DNA from: Plebeiibacterium marinum
Lineage (GTDB): Bacteria; Bacteroidota; Bacteroidia; Bacteroidales; Marinilabiliaceae
DNA: 52,906 nucleotides
Assembly (NCBI RefSeq): GCF_026013615.1
Contig: NZ_JAPDPI010000036.1
Span: 1 to 52,906, forward strand
Direction: 5' to 3'
Shown here: positions 30,875-41,000 of the stretch, piece after piece
How positions within the stretch are numbered: position 1 is the stretch's first letter
Layout of the letters: every line of letters begins with the position of its first letter
The notes under the pieces: generated by a model
Told to the model about the DNA's origin: nothing
The model's database searches: none
What the model saw: the letters and a program-made list of their open reading frames with translations, nothing else
Program-made: the position numbers and the translations under genes

Positions 30875-33223
30875 CTAAAACTTGTAATTGACTTTTAATT
30901 CTATTGTTCTTGGTCTAATAGCACTAGCCACAATTGGCTTTCCTATATAATCGCCAATATCTTCTTTCTGTATTTGAGCAGCACCTTCTATTTTTCCCTT
31001 TACACCTGCCTGATCTAAGAAATTAACAACCTGCAATTTAAAGGTTAAGTTCCTACTTACGTAATAATCGAATCCACCAAAATTCTCCCACCATGGATTA
31101 TATGTAAATGCATTTGTTTCATTAGCATACTGTTTACCAAAGTAGCGTAAACTTACCCATGCCTTGTATTTGCCTTTTCCAAATGTATAACTTGGGTCTA
31201 TTTCCATTAATACCTGTGACAAGCTTGGTATAATATTATCGCTATAATCATAAGTTTGTCCAAATCCGCTTACTGAATAATCTTTATACTCTGGTTTTTG
31301 CAATGTCAACAAGTAATGAATACTAAAATTTTTGAATGGTTCTGACATAATATCTGTTGACCACCCCATAGTTTGTATATTGTAAAACTCAGGTCCAAAA
31401 TCAGCACGCACCCCCATCATTGAAGTAGGATCATCCAATGTAGCAGAACCAAGAATATTATTTTTTTCGATATAAGTTAGTTTAGAAACCAAGTTCAATT
31501 TTTTACCAATGTTCAAGTATACACCTCCACTTGATTTCAATACAGAGATTTCATAATCCTTAGGCTTTGTTGCCCTTGGGTGACCAACAACCAATCCTGT
31601 TGACGTAATATGAAAACCGGCTGTATATCCATTTTCATCTATTGAAGCTCCGTTTTCATCCCGGTAAGGATAATCCCAGGTAGTTTTGTTATCTACGTTA
31701 TAGCATACATCTCCTAATAATCCAAAATGATTAGTTAATTTATAAACAAATTTCCCATAAGCTACTTTGTTCCATTTATTTTTAGCCTTGTATTTCAGTA
31801 GTTCTTTATCTTCTAATCCTTCAAAATTCTTATATGGATCGCTATACGTAGTAAAATCTTGATGTTCTAAACGAGCTCCAATACTTAGATCTAACCTTGA
31901 ACCTACTTTAAAATCATCCGATGCATAAAGAGCCTGTTTTTCCCACTTATCATCAGCATAAGAGCCATATGCATAAGGATTATACATTGGATCATCACTT
32001 CCTGCTGTTGTCGTTACAATAGTAGGATTTGCCTCTACTGTCATTCTCCAGCTACCTGTAAGCACATCATATGCACGGTGGAACATTTGAACTGTTGTTC
32101 CAAAGCGTAAATCATGATTTTTTATTTTTTTTGTCATTTCAGCTCTTACTGTATACATTTCACAGTCAGATTGAGGAGACATTTGACTATACATTGACTG
32201 TACATACTTACCTGTATATTCATTAGTAGTTCCTAACTTATAGAAGTGTCTCCCGTTCGCATTTTGTTCAGCGACATTTAGAATACTTAAACTTAATGGG
32301 AAAACAATAGATAATGGAGAATTCATTTTTTGATATATTCCGGAATAATTTAATTTCCATCCATTATCAAACTCATGATCTCCAACAAGATATATATTAT
32401 GAGACTCAGTTCTTGAAAATTCATCAGAATTCAAATCGGCCATTACAGTATTTTGATAACGATCAACTGTCGGGATTATACCACTACCGGGCAAATACGA
32501 ATCCTTACCTAAACTAAAATTATCCAATGCTTTGGTCTCTCCATCACCCATATATAATAATGGGTTATATGAAGATACTGCAGGCTTATTATCATCAACA
32601 TATTTATAAAGTAATTTAACACTACCTTTTTTATACTTTTTTTGTATAGATAACTTAGCCATAGAGGTTCTTGATGACCATGATGAATATTGATAATTAG
32701 CGCCATTAGCTCTATCATTAAACTGATAGAAACTTGCCATATATCCCCAACCATTTTTCAAAGGCCCCGTAAGAGTCACATCAAAACTAGAACTTCCCAT
32801 GCTATTAATTGATGAAGAAGCAAAGCCTTTAAACTTTCTGGAAAAATCACGATCATAGCTAGATACTGCAAATCCTACTTTTCCGTACAATAACGCTCCC
32901 TCTTCAAAGGAAAGTAATCCAATTCGAGATAAACTATTATCTACTCTCCATGCAGATGTTGGGAAAGTAGGATAAAAATAATAAACCACAGGTACATCAT
33001 TTTCAAGAATTACGATATCACCTTGAAATGGCAAACCTATATTTACATCTCTTGGAGAATTAGCACTTTCAGCGTTTAGCATTACATTTCTGTTCTTTTC
33101 TTCTTTAGAACTTGCGCTAACACTTGAGACTTTAGTTGAGTCGTTTTGTTCCTGCGCATTTACTCCACTTAAAAGAAAAATGGATAACACAAAAAGAAAA
33201 CAACCAATTGACATTTTTTTCAT
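30875..33223 (-). CDS. TonB-dependent outer-membrane receptor without SusD partner
   Basis: I prefer the ATG at 33223 (782 aa), which starts MKKMSIGCFLFVLS and gives a signal peptide ending VNAQ; an in-frame ATG at 33244 adds seven residues. A plug-like region (about 45-140: MLNAESANSPRDVNIG, GDIVILENDVPVVYY, SRIGLLSFEEGALLYGKVG) is followed by a long barrel of aromatic-rich strands ending in RPRTIELKVNYKF with the usual C-terminal Phe. There is no N-terminal CarboxypepD-like extension and no SusD gene beside it, unlike classical Sus systems. It should import oligosaccharides or glycosides across the outer membrane. It is the first gene of the minus-strand cluster and faces a divergent regulator gene. 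Confidence 0.85.
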   Translation of the reverse strand: MKKMSIGCFLFVLSIFLLSGVNAQEQNDSTKVSSVSASSKEEKNRNVMLNAESANSPRDVNIGLPFQGDIVILENDVPVVYYFYPTFPTSAWRVDNSLSRIGLLSFEEGALLYGKVGFAVSSYDRDFSRKFKGFASSSINSMGSSSFDVTLTGPLKNGWGYMASFYQFNDRANGANYQYSSWSSRTSMAKLSIQKKYKKGSVKLLYKYVDDNKPAVSSYNPLLYMGDGETKALDNFSLGKDSYLPGSGIIPTVDRYQNTVMADLNSDEFSRTESHNIYLVGDHEFDNGWKLNYSGIYQKMNSPLSIVFPLSLSILNVAEQNANGRHFYKLGTTNEYTGKYVQSMYSQMSPQSDCEMYTVRAEMTKKIKNHDLRFGTTVQMFHRAYDVLTGSWRMTVEANPTIVTTTAGSDDPMYNPYAYGSYADDKWEKQALYASDDFKVGSRLDLSIGARLEHQDFTTYSDPYKNFEGLEDKELLKYKAKNKWNKVAYGKFVYKLTNHFGLLGDVCYNVDNKTTWDYPYRDENGASIDENGYTAGFHITSTGLVVGHPRATKPKDYEISVLKSSGGVYLNIGKKLNLVSKLTYIEKNNILGSATLDDPTSMMGVRADFGPEFYNIQTMGWSTDIMSEPFKNFSIHYLLTLQKPEYKDYSVSGFGQTYDYSDNIIPSLSQVLMEIDPSYTFGKGKYKAWVSLRYFGKQYANETNAFTYNPWWENFGGFDYYVSRNLTFKLQVVNFLDQAGVKGKIEGAAQIQKEDIGDYIGKPIVASAIRPRTIELKVNYKF

Positions 33224-33244
33224 AACGTGAAATTTAATTAACAA

Positions 33245-33688
33245 TTAAGGGTTCTACACTAAAATTTGTATTCATTCTTTTAAAATTTTTAACAGCTTTA
33301 ACTGTTATTATCTAAATCAACATTACAAACTTAAAAATGAAAGCAGTGAATTGTATTCTGATAATATTTCCCACAGGAAATGCACGTTCACCTAGTACAA
33401 ATATCCATGTTCGCATCATGTAGGCAATTGTATCTCTGCACTATACAAGCATTAACATTTATTAATATTAAAATACTAAAAGTGATGTTTTTTTGCCATT
33501 TAATGTAAGTTATTAACATTTATTTGTAAACAAATCACCTTTACCCAATAAATAATTAAGATATTTAGTATGATAAAAGTTGCTATATGTCAATAATAAA
33601 AAAGGTAATTTACATATAGAAAATAACATTGTGCTAAACCATTCAGTGAAAAATGTTACTTTGCAACTTAAAAACACATTAAATACAA
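33245..33688. promoter_or_regulatory. Divergent control region between receptor gene and AraC regulator gene
   Basis: This 444-bp gap holds no gene I can support. It contains a 13-nt direct repeat, ATTAACATTTATT, at 33451-33463 and 33512-33524 (61 bp apart), and a short palindrome ATTTGT-AA-ACAAAT at 33522-33535. A candidate minus-strand promoter is described separately at 33398-33427. A second perfect minus-strand box TAAGTTTG lies at 33326-33333 without a clear upstream element. On the plus strand a TTACTTTG box at 33656-33663 lies 25 bp before the regulator ATG. AraC proteins often bind direct repeats, so the repeat is a candidate site. Confidence 0.5.
33398..33427 (-). promoter_or_regulatory. 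Candidate Bacteroidota promoter for the receptor gene
   Basis: On the minus strand TTG (33427-33425) is followed after 19 nt by GATATTTG (33405-33398), one mismatch from the TAnnTTTG consensus. This spacing fits the Bacteroidota housekeeping sigma factor. It would give a leader of roughly 165 nt before the ATG at 33223. Confidence 0.45.
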
Positions 33689-34810
33689 ATGTCAATTTTT
33701 CTACCCATACTATTTATAGGATCTGTTCAGGCTTTCTTTTCTGCCTTAATGATTGCATCAAAAAAAACTTCTGGCCCGGAGAAAATCTATTTGTCTTTAC
33801 TGTTATTGATTATATCATTAGAGTTTATTTTTTATATCCTTGATATTTATAATATCATTCAATATCAATTCCCAGTCTTTCAATTTACCATTGGTCCGCT
33901 TATATATCTGTTTATAAAAGCAATCAAATCAAAAAACTACACTCTAAACATTGCGGATCTATTACACTTTATACCATTTACTGTATTCTTGTTTGTTTGG
34001 ATCTTCTTTGTATACAACCTGGCTTCAATAAAATATAGTGATAAAATAAATTCTTATAGCAATTCCACCATCACATTTCTTATGGGTATTGCTTTATTTA
34101 TAACACTTTTAACATACCTAATCTTAAGCTTAAAAGAAATTTATTCATACCAAAAGAACCTCAAATCTGTATTTTCCTATCACTCATTTAAGAATTCTCT
34201 AAATTGGATTAAGGTCATCGTTGTACTAATGGTAATTGGGTACACCTTAATGTTTACTTATTCATCATTGCTTTTATTTAAAATAATAAATATAGCTTTT
34301 AACCCTTTAGGAATCATTACTATTTCATTCACAATACTATCTTACCTGATTGGCTTTTACGGTTATAATCAACCAGCCTTATTTAATCAGAAATTTAACC
34401 ACACAAATACGCAACACCAACCTACTGAAGAAAAAAACACACATAAATTAAACAAGAAAGAAACCGATCAGATAACAAAAAAGATAGAAGAAATAATGAT
34501 GGAACAAAAACCTTATACTAAAGGCGATTTAACAATTGACGAATTAGCTTCCATATTAAACATATCTCGCTCTGGCTTAACACAACTATTAAACCAAAAC
34601 ATGGGCAAGAATTTTTACAAATTCATTAATGAATACAGAGTAAATGAAGCAAAAAATCTACTTGTAGATCCTGAATTTAAGAACTTCTCTCTTGTTGCTA
34701 TTGGATATGAAGCCGGGTTTAATTCAAAGAGTACATTTAATTCATTTTTTAAGTCTCAAACCGGCATGACCCCAAGTGAATTTAAAAAAAGATACTCCCA
34801 AAAGAAATAA
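33689..34810 (+). CDS. Membrane-anchored AraC-family regulator (7TM-HTH), copy 1
   Basis: The 373-aa protein starts with several hydrophobic segments (about 1-230, starting FLPILFIGSVQAFFSALMIA) of the seven-transmembrane type. A charged linker (about 240-270) and a C-terminal double helix-turn-helix AraC domain (about 285-370) follow, with LTIDELASILNISRSGLTQLLN, NFYKFINEYRV and GFNSKSTFNSFFKSQTGMTPSEFKK segments. It is probably a membrane-bound sensor-regulator that responds to an outside or membrane-derived signal. It faces the receptor gene of the carbohydrate cluster, making that cluster its likely target; the efflux operon downstream is an alternative. The product of 41252-42376 is a paralogue. 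Confidence 0.88.
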   Translation: MSIFLPILFIGSVQAFFSALMIASKKTSGPEKIYLSLLLLIISLEFIFYILDIYNIIQYQFPVFQFTIGPLIYLFIKAIKSKNYTLNIADLLHFIPFTVFLFVWIFFVYNLASIKYSDKINSYSNSTITFLMGIALFITLLTYLILSLKEIYSYQKNLKSVFSYHSFKNSLNWIKVIVVLMVIGYTLMFTYSSLLLFKIINIAFNPLGIITISFTILSYLIGFYGYNQPALFNQKFNHTNTQHQPTEEKNTHKLNKKETDQITKKIEEIMMEQKPYTKGDLTIDELASILNISRSGLTQLLNQNMGKNFYKFINEYRVNEAKNLLVDPEFKNFSLVAIGYEAGFNSKSTFNSFFKSQTGMTPSEFKKRYSQKK

Positions 34811-35114
34811 AGTTCGGAAAACAACTGTCCGTTAAAACAAAATTCCTTCTGCCAGTTCTTGTATATCTGAACCAAAACAAGAGAGCATTTTAGAGTTCAT
34901 ATAAAATCACTCTGCTAATACACAACAACCTTTATTTAGCCTAACATCCCATCACTACCAGTCTCTACCTCCCTGTTTTTCTGCCTCCTACACCAAACGA
35001 ACACCTCAATCGCTTTGATTAAGACGTTATTTTAATGTGGGAGATTCTATTCAAACAATTCACCCAAAGCCAATTCATACATTTGATCATTCAGATAATT
35101 AAAAATAAATCGAA
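34811..35114. other. Intergenic stretch before the efflux operon
   Basis: This 304-bp stretch has no gene I can support. Its middle part (about 34935-35010) is pyrimidine-rich on the plus strand, unlike its surroundings. Near its right end TACATTTG at 35078-35085 matches the TAnnTTTG promoter box and lies 29 bp before the start codon of the TolC-family gene. No good upstream TTG element is seen at the expected distance. No convincing terminator follows the regulator gene. Confidence 0.4.
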
Positions 35115-36476
35115 ATGATAAAAAAGATCTTCTTTTTTCAATTACTACTTTCTTTTCTTTTGTTGAATACCTCAGCACAAGAAAAGTATGTAATGAATTT
35201 AAAGCAAATGCTGGAATTTGCGAAACAGAACAATTATGAAATCAAAAAGGCTAATCTGGAAAAGCTTAAAAGTGATCAGAAAATCAAAGAAGTCCGTGGT
35301 AATGGTTTACCACAGATAGAATCAACGGTAGAGTACAAAGATTACTTAAAGCTACCAACCATGATATTACCTGGTGAGCTGGCCGGAACCCCAGGGTCTG
35401 ATTTACAGCTTTCGTTTGGTACTAAATACAATTTAGATGCAGGAGCCTCACTATCTCAATTACTATTTTCATTAAACTATTTAAGAGGTCTTCAAGTTGT
35501 AAAAAAAGCTTCCGAAATTAGATCATTGCAACAAGAGAAAGCTAAAATTGAAATGATTCAATTGCTGGTAAATGAATATTACAGTTTAATGGCCATTTAT
35601 AAAAATCTTGAGATTATTGAAAGCAACCTTGAATCATTAGGTCAAACAAGAACAAAAACAAGACATCTGGTTGAAGGTGGTTTAGCGCTTAAAACTAACT
35701 TAACCAGGATAGACCTAAACCTTGCCAACCTGCAAACGCAAAAAGATCAGGTTTTAGCAGGAATTGAACTTCAGGAAAATAATTTAAAATACATTATCGG
35801 ATTAGACGTTAATTCTGAATTAGTAGTCGATACAACAAACATATCACAATTATTCAGCAACAATGAATTAACAATATCTAAAAAAACAAACAATGATGTT
35901 CAATTGGAAAATTTAACTGAGATAAAACTTTTAAATGAGAATATTGAACTTAATAAATTGCAGATAAAGCAAACCAGGGCTGAGGCACTTCCATACATCG
36001 CAGCCTTTGCCAGTCATACATATCAGGCACAACGAAAAGAGTTTAATTTCACTGATAGCAGCAAAGATTGGTTTGGCGTTAGTGTTGTGGGTTTTACGGC
36101 TACAATTCCAATTTTCTCTGGGTTATCTAACAAGGCTAAAGTAAAAACAGAAAAGCTGAAACTTCTAAATACCCAGGATCAAAAAGAACATGCGCTAAGT
36201 GGATTAAAAATGCAATTTATGAATGCACTTATGCAATATAATACCAGTGTTAAAAACTGTATTGTACAACAACAAAACATTGACTTGGCTAAAGAAATAA
36301 AAGATCAGGAAGAATTGAAATACAATGAAGGTCAATCTACTTTAACCGATCTGTTAATTGCTGAGCAGGATTTAAGAAGTGCAGAAATCAATTATGTACA
36401 AAACTTTATTTCCATGAAGCAGGCTGAAGTAGACCTGCTAAAATCAGAAGGAATTTTAGAGTTTCATGAATTCTAA
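35115..36476 (+). CDS. TolC-family outer-membrane efflux protein
   Basis: A 453-aa protein with a signal peptide ending NTSAQ (about residue 21) and two repeats of the outer-membrane efflux protein fold. These are long coiled-coil helices (about 25-225 and 255-450) separated by short beta segments such as GTKYNLDAGASLSQLLFS and VSVVGFTATIPIFSG. It should form the trimeric outer-membrane channel for the pump encoded downstream. First gene of a three-gene operon with the adaptor and RND genes. The gap after it, 195 bp, is long for an operon and contains the first copy of a repeated leader element. Confidence 0.93.
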   Translation: MIKKIFFFQLLLSFLLLNTSAQEKYVMNLKQMLEFAKQNNYEIKKANLEKLKSDQKIKEVRGNGLPQIESTVEYKDYLKLPTMILPGELAGTPGSDLQLSFGTKYNLDAGASLSQLLFSLNYLRGLQVVKKASEIRSLQQEKAKIEMIQLLVNEYYSLMAIYKNLEIIESNLESLGQTRTKTRHLVEGGLALKTNLTRIDLNLANLQTQKDQVLAGIELQENNLKYIIGLDVNSELVVDTTNISQLFSNNELTISKKTNNDVQLENLTEIKLLNENIELNKLQIKQTRAEALPYIAAFASHTYQAQRKEFNFTDSSKDWFGVSVVGFTATIPIFSGLSNKAKVKTEKLKLLNTQDQKEHALSGLKMQFMNALMQYNTSVKNCIVQQQNIDLAKEIKDQEELKYNEGQSTLTDLLIAEQDLRSAEINYVQNFISMKQAEVDLLKSEGILEFHEF

Positions 36477-36557
36477 AATTAGGGTTCGCTAAAAAATATT
36501 TGCAAAGTCGAGAAAGACTTCATTTAACTATATAATAAAATCACTTAAAAATATCTG

Positions 36558-36676
36558 AGATGAAACGACCTATAAAAGTCCAAAGATCAAAAAAGTCAAA
36601 TATTTCTCAAACAGAAGAGGCATAGTAAGGAAGTTCCATCGAATACAATAAAAATTTTAAATTATAATGAGATGAA
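36558..36676 (+). repeat. Leader repeat, copy A (upstream of adaptor gene)
   Basis: This segment and copy B at 37771-37894 share a common order: ATGAAACGA opening a short frame, AAGTCAAA in the middle, an identical AGTTCCATCGAATAC core (36632-36646 here) just after the stop, and TTATAATGAGATGAAA at the end. In copy A the final ATG is the start of the adaptor gene at 36672. A duplication that included the gene start would explain the pattern. Confidence 0.65.
36560..36625 (+). CDS. Possible 21-aa basic leader peptide A
   Basis: An ATG at 36560 opens a 21-codon frame (MKRPIKVQRSKKSN then ISQTEEA) ending in TAG. The frame at 37773-37841 encodes a related 22-residue peptide: the two share MKR, RS, KS, S and TE at matching positions, ten identities in 21. 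The peptide is strongly basic in its first half. It lies 46 bp upstream of the adaptor gene. It may be a regulatory leader peptide, or a translated by-product of a repeated RNA element. Existence as a protein is unproven. Confidence 0.4.
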   Translation: MKRPIKVQRSKKSNISQTEEA

Positions 36677-37742
36677 AAAGATGATAAGAGTATCTGTTTA
36701 TATTGCATCAATTGGAATATTATGCTTCCTGGTGTATTTTCAACTAAAGGGAAATAAGGAAGCAAACAAAGAAATTGCTGAGCTGGCCAACATTACAGGA
36801 AAATACTATCCGGTTAAAGCACTTGTCATTAAACCGGAACAGTATAAAACCTCATTTGAAACTACGGGTTTTTTAAAATCTCTTACTGATTTAAATTTAG
36901 TAGCAGAAACAAATGGTCGTATTACAAACATTTACAAACGAAAAGGAGATAATGTTACGGCCGGGGATGTTATTGCAAAAGTTGATGACCAATTACTACA
37001 AGCGCAACTGAATGCCACAAAAGCAAGCTATGATCAACTGGAAAAAGAAGTTAAAAGATTTACCAAACTGGCTAACGAAAATGCAGTTACCAGTCAGCAG
37101 CTTGAAGAAATAAAACTAAACTTTGAGACTGTTAAAGCTCAATATATTGCTGCTAAAAAGCAATTAGATGATACGAATATAAAGTCTCCTGTAAGTGGCT
37201 ATATTGAAAATGATTTCATTGAAATTGGACAGTTCATCGGGAACGGAACGGTAGTATGTAACATTATAGATTCTAAAAACTTAAAATTAAACATCGAGAT
37301 ACCTGAAAGTGATTACAAAAAAGTAGAATTAGGAAAAACCGTAGACATCATTTCATCAACATACCCAGATCAAAATTTTACCGGAAAAATCATTTACATC
37401 GGAAAAAAAGCTGGCTATGGCAATAGTTTTAGTACTGAAATTCAAATTAGTAATAATACACATGGCTTATTAAAAGCAGGAATGTTTGTTACAACAAAAA
37501 TTGATTTATTAGGTGATGCATCTGATTATTTCATTCCAAGAAAAGCAATTGCCGGATCTTTAAAAGATGCTAATATCTTCATTGTAAAAGATAACAAAGC
37601 CATTTTAACTAAAGTTATCACAGGAAATGTTATTGATGACCAGGTTCAAATAGTAAATGGGCTGAAAGAAGGAGATACAATTGTCATCGAAGGTAATTAC
37701 AATATCTATGATAAGGCTAATGTCAAAGTAATGAATCTATAA
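36672..37742 (+). CDS. RND efflux periplasmic adaptor (membrane fusion protein)
   Basis: A 356-aa adaptor with an N-terminal membrane anchor or signal (VSVYIASIGILCFLVYFQ, about 7-24). The barrel-sandwich/lipoyl halves are recognisable as GRITNIYKRKGDNVTAGDVIAKVDD and DTNIKSPVSGYIENDFIEIGQFIG (each shown as consecutive motif parts), with a coiled-coil hairpin between them (about 110-165). Beta-barrel and membrane-proximal domains follow to the end. It should bridge the RND pump and the TolC channel. The ATG at 36672 follows an ATAATGAG stretch; MKKMIR is the natural start. It is separated from the pump gene by 289 bp that hold two more repeat copies. Confidence 0.92.
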   Translation: MKKMIRVSVYIASIGILCFLVYFQLKGNKEANKEIAELANITGKYYPVKALVIKPEQYKTSFETTGFLKSLTDLNLVAETNGRITNIYKRKGDNVTAGDVIAKVDDQLLQAQLNATKASYDQLEKEVKRFTKLANENAVTSQQLEEIKLNFETVKAQYIAAKKQLDDTNIKSPVSGYIENDFIEIGQFIGNGTVVCNIIDSKNLKLNIEIPESDYKKVELGKTVDIISSTYPDQNFTGKIIYIGKKAGYGNSFSTEIQISNNTHGLLKAGMFVTTKIDLLGDASDYFIPRKAIAGSLKDANIFIVKDNKAILTKVITGNVIDDQVQIVNGLKEGDTIVIEGNYNIYDKANVKVMNL

Positions 37743-37770
37743 TATAGATTTTACACACTAAATTTAAAAC

Positions 37771-37894
37771 GAATGAAACGAGCCATGAGAATCGTTAGAT
37801 CGACGAAGTCAAAATTTTCTCTTACAGAGAAGACATTATAGGCGAGTTCCATCGAATACCTATGGAAATAAAAATTATAATGAGATGAAACGAG
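37771..37894 (+). repeat. Leader repeat, copy B (upstream of RND pump gene)
   Basis: It mirrors copy A, with the identical AGTTCCATCGAATAC core at 37845-37859 and a terminal TTATAATGAGATGAAA. Where copy A continues into the adaptor gene, copy B continues into a seven-codon frame MKRACKI that ends at a TAA. That opening, ATGAAACGAGC, again resembles the start of both leader frames and begins the more degenerate copy C. Confidence 0.65.
37773..37841 (+). CDS. Possible 22-aa basic leader peptide B
   Basis: An ATG at 37773 opens a 22-codon frame (MKRAMRIVRSTKSK then FSLTEKTL) ending in TAG, related to the frame at 36560-36625. Several differences between the two are conservative (I/M, K/R, V/I), which hints at selection on the peptide rather than only on the RNA. 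It lies upstream of the RND pump gene. Not proven to be translated. Confidence 0.4.
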   Translation: MKRAMRIVRSTKSKFSLTEKTL

Positions 37895-38031
37895 CATGTA
37901 AAATTTAATTATTTAATTTTTCACACAAGCGAATGAAATATAACGTATTCATGAACACCGCTGAAAAATGAAATTTAGTGAATAATAAATTTTCTTGAGA
38001 GTTCCATGCAACAAACGAATAATATAAACGC
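37883..38031 (+). repeat. Leader repeat, degenerate copy C
   Basis: This copy starts with the same ATGAAACGAGC opening (37885) but its frame stops after seven codons. A second short frame (MKYNVFMNTAEK) follows, then AGTTCCAT at 38000-38007, the first eight bases of the core seen in copies A and B. The RND gene starts 24 bp later. It is probably a decayed third copy. Confidence 0.45.
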
Positions 38032-41000
38032 ATGAAAATAGTAAGTACATCTATAAAAAGAGGTACAGTACCTATTGTACTGTTTACCATTTTAATTCTG
38101 CTGGGATTATTTTCTGCAGCAAAAATAAAATACGCACTTATTCCTGAAATTACCTCTCCTACTGTTATGATTAGCACCATATATCCTGGAGCCAGTCCTA
38201 AAGATGTAGAACAATCAGTCACAGTACCTATTGAAGATGCAGTGGCCTCAATGGAAGGTATTGAGGAAATGACTTCTTCTTCAATTGAAAATTTATCTTT
38301 AATTACGCTTTCTTTAGCTTTTGATGCTGATGTAAACATTGCAGTGCAGGAAGTAACTCAAAAAGTAAATAGTATTGTAAATACACTACCTAATGAAGTA
38401 AAAGCTCCTTCTGTTGAGAAATTTGATATTAGTGCATTACCTATATTTATTGCCGGAGTAAATTCAAAACTTTCCGATAAAGATTTCTTTCAATTTGTCG
38501 AAGATCGAATCAAACCGGAATTAGCAAGTATACAAGGGGTTGCCAACGTTGGTCTTGTTGGTGGGGTTGAAAGAGAAATCAAAATTATGATTGATCCTTT
38601 AAAACTTAAAGCCAATAAGCTGAATTTGCTAAACGTCACCCAAATGATTCAGTATGCAAATATGGAATTGCCTACCGGAAAATTGCGTACGCCTACAAAT
38701 GAAATGACAATTCGTCTATCTGGAAAAATCAGAACCATCGATCAGTTAAAAAATATTATTGTCGGAGTTGACAAATCAGGATCCATTCTTAAACTGGGCA
38801 ATATTGCTGATGTTTATGATGGTATTGCTGATAAAGAAAAAATTACACGTATTAATGGCCTGGAAACAATAGGAATTGAAATCAGCAAGCAAAAAGATGC
38901 GAATTCAGTTGATGTTATTCGTTTAGTAAAAACTAAGTTTGCTGAACTTGAAAATCAATTTTCAACTGAAGGCATTAAATTTCAAATTGCAGAGGATCAA
39001 TCAAAATTTACATTACAAGCTGCTACTGCCGTAGAACATGACCTAATGATTGCCATTATTTTAGTTTCGGTAATTATGGTTCTTTTCTTACATAGCATAC
39101 GAAACTCTATTTTTGTGTTAGTGGCTATTCCCACATCTTTAATTTCAACTTTTACAGCAATGTACTTGTTAGACTTCTCTTTTGATTTGATTAGTTTAAC
39201 GTCCCTTTCATTGGTTGTTGGTTCATTAGTTGATGATGCCATTGTGGTTATAGAAAACATATATAGGCATATGGAGATGGGCAAAAATAAAGTCCAGGCT
39301 TCATTTGATGCTCTTAAAGAATTAGGTATGACAGTAACTGCTATTACATTAGTACTTGTTGCTGTATTCCTTCCTATTGCTTTTGTAACCGGTATTGTAG
39401 GAGATATACTTAGGGAGTATGCCGTTACAATCGTTATATCAATGTTGTTCAGCCTTTTAGTTTCGTTCACACTAGTTCCCTGGATGACTTCAAAATGGGC
39501 AAAGTTGTCAACTCCAAAAAATAACATTTTCGGAAAGTTCTTAAACGGATTTGAAAATGCCATTGAAAGCATTAATAAAAGAGTCGTTATAGCCATGCAC
39601 TGGTCTTTAAAACACAAAACCATTACGCTTATAGCCACGTTACTTGCTTTTTTCGGAACTTTTTTACTATTTCCTGCTGGTTATATTGGTGGTGAATTTG
39701 CATCTTCCGGAGACAGGGGAGTGTTTATGTTACGTATGGAATACTCTCACGATATTAGCCTTGATGAAAATAACACTGTGACTCGCAATATCGAAAAGTA
39801 CTTATTGGATCAGAAAGACGTAAAAATGGTTTATGCTACTATAGGTAAAAAATCAGGTACAATAAGCACGACTTCTACTCCATATTTCAGTGAAATAACA
39901 GTTTATATGACGGATAAAAATGAAAGAAATGTTTCAACCAGTGTCTTTGCCCGTCAAACAAAAGCTACGTTGGAAGAAACCATTATGGGTGCGAAAATTA
40001 AAGCAGTTTCAGTTAACATTATGGGTAGCGAAGATGTTCCATTAAGTTATTTTGTAGTGGGATATGATGTAGATAGTGTTATGCAATATGCAGAACAAGT
40101 TAAAGAATGCATGGCCTCTATTGATGGTACTATTGAAACAGAATTGAGTGTTGATAAAAATAATCCTGAGTATGTGATCAATGTTGATAGAGACAAAATG
40201 TCAAAATTAGGCTTAGATCTGGCTTCTGTAGCAGGTATATTAAGAACATCATTTGCAGGTAATACCGATAATAAATTCCGTGATGACACAAAAGAATATG
40301 ACATTAATATTCAATTGAATGCAGCTGATCGAAGAAACAAAAGCGATCTCGAGAATATTGTTTTCCCTTCAATAGCTACTAACGAATTAATTAAACTATC
40401 TCAATTTGCTGAGATAAATGAAGGTGTCGGTCCGTCAAGATTAGAAAGATATAACAGAGTTCCATCAACACAATTAACAAGCCAGATAATTGGTGTTTCT
40501 CAAGCTTCTGTACAAACAGCCTTTGAAACTAAATTAAAAGAAATTAAAGCTCCTGAAGGTACAAAAGTAACCACATCAAAACAAACCAGAATGATGGCAG
40601 AATCGTTCATATCCCTAGGCTTGGCTTTTTTAGCTGCTATTATTTCTGTTTACTTGATTATGGTGGTACTTTATGATAGTTGGGCCGATCCTTTTGTTGT
40701 GATGTTTTCTATTCCATTATCAATAATCGGTGCAATTTGGGCTTTAGCATTAGCAAATCAAACGTTAAACATTTTTTCTATTTTAGGTATTGTAATGCTG
40801 GTTGGTTTGGTTGCTAAAAATGCCATTTTGATTGTTGATTTTGCCAACGAATTACTAAATGAAGGTAAGAATCTGGTTGATGCTATTGAAACTGCAGTTA
40901 AACTGCGATTCCGTCCTATTTTAATGACTAATATTTCTATGATCATCGGACTATTACCTCTTGCATTTTCTCAAAGTGAAGGTGCAGAATGGAAAAATGG

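Noticed and set aside
38997-39638. A 213-codon minus-strand open frame within the RND pump gene
   Set aside because: It lies wholly inside a clear 1036-aa RND gene on the other strand, has no recognisable motif and is a by-product of that gene's codon use. The same holds for the frame at 37905-38339.
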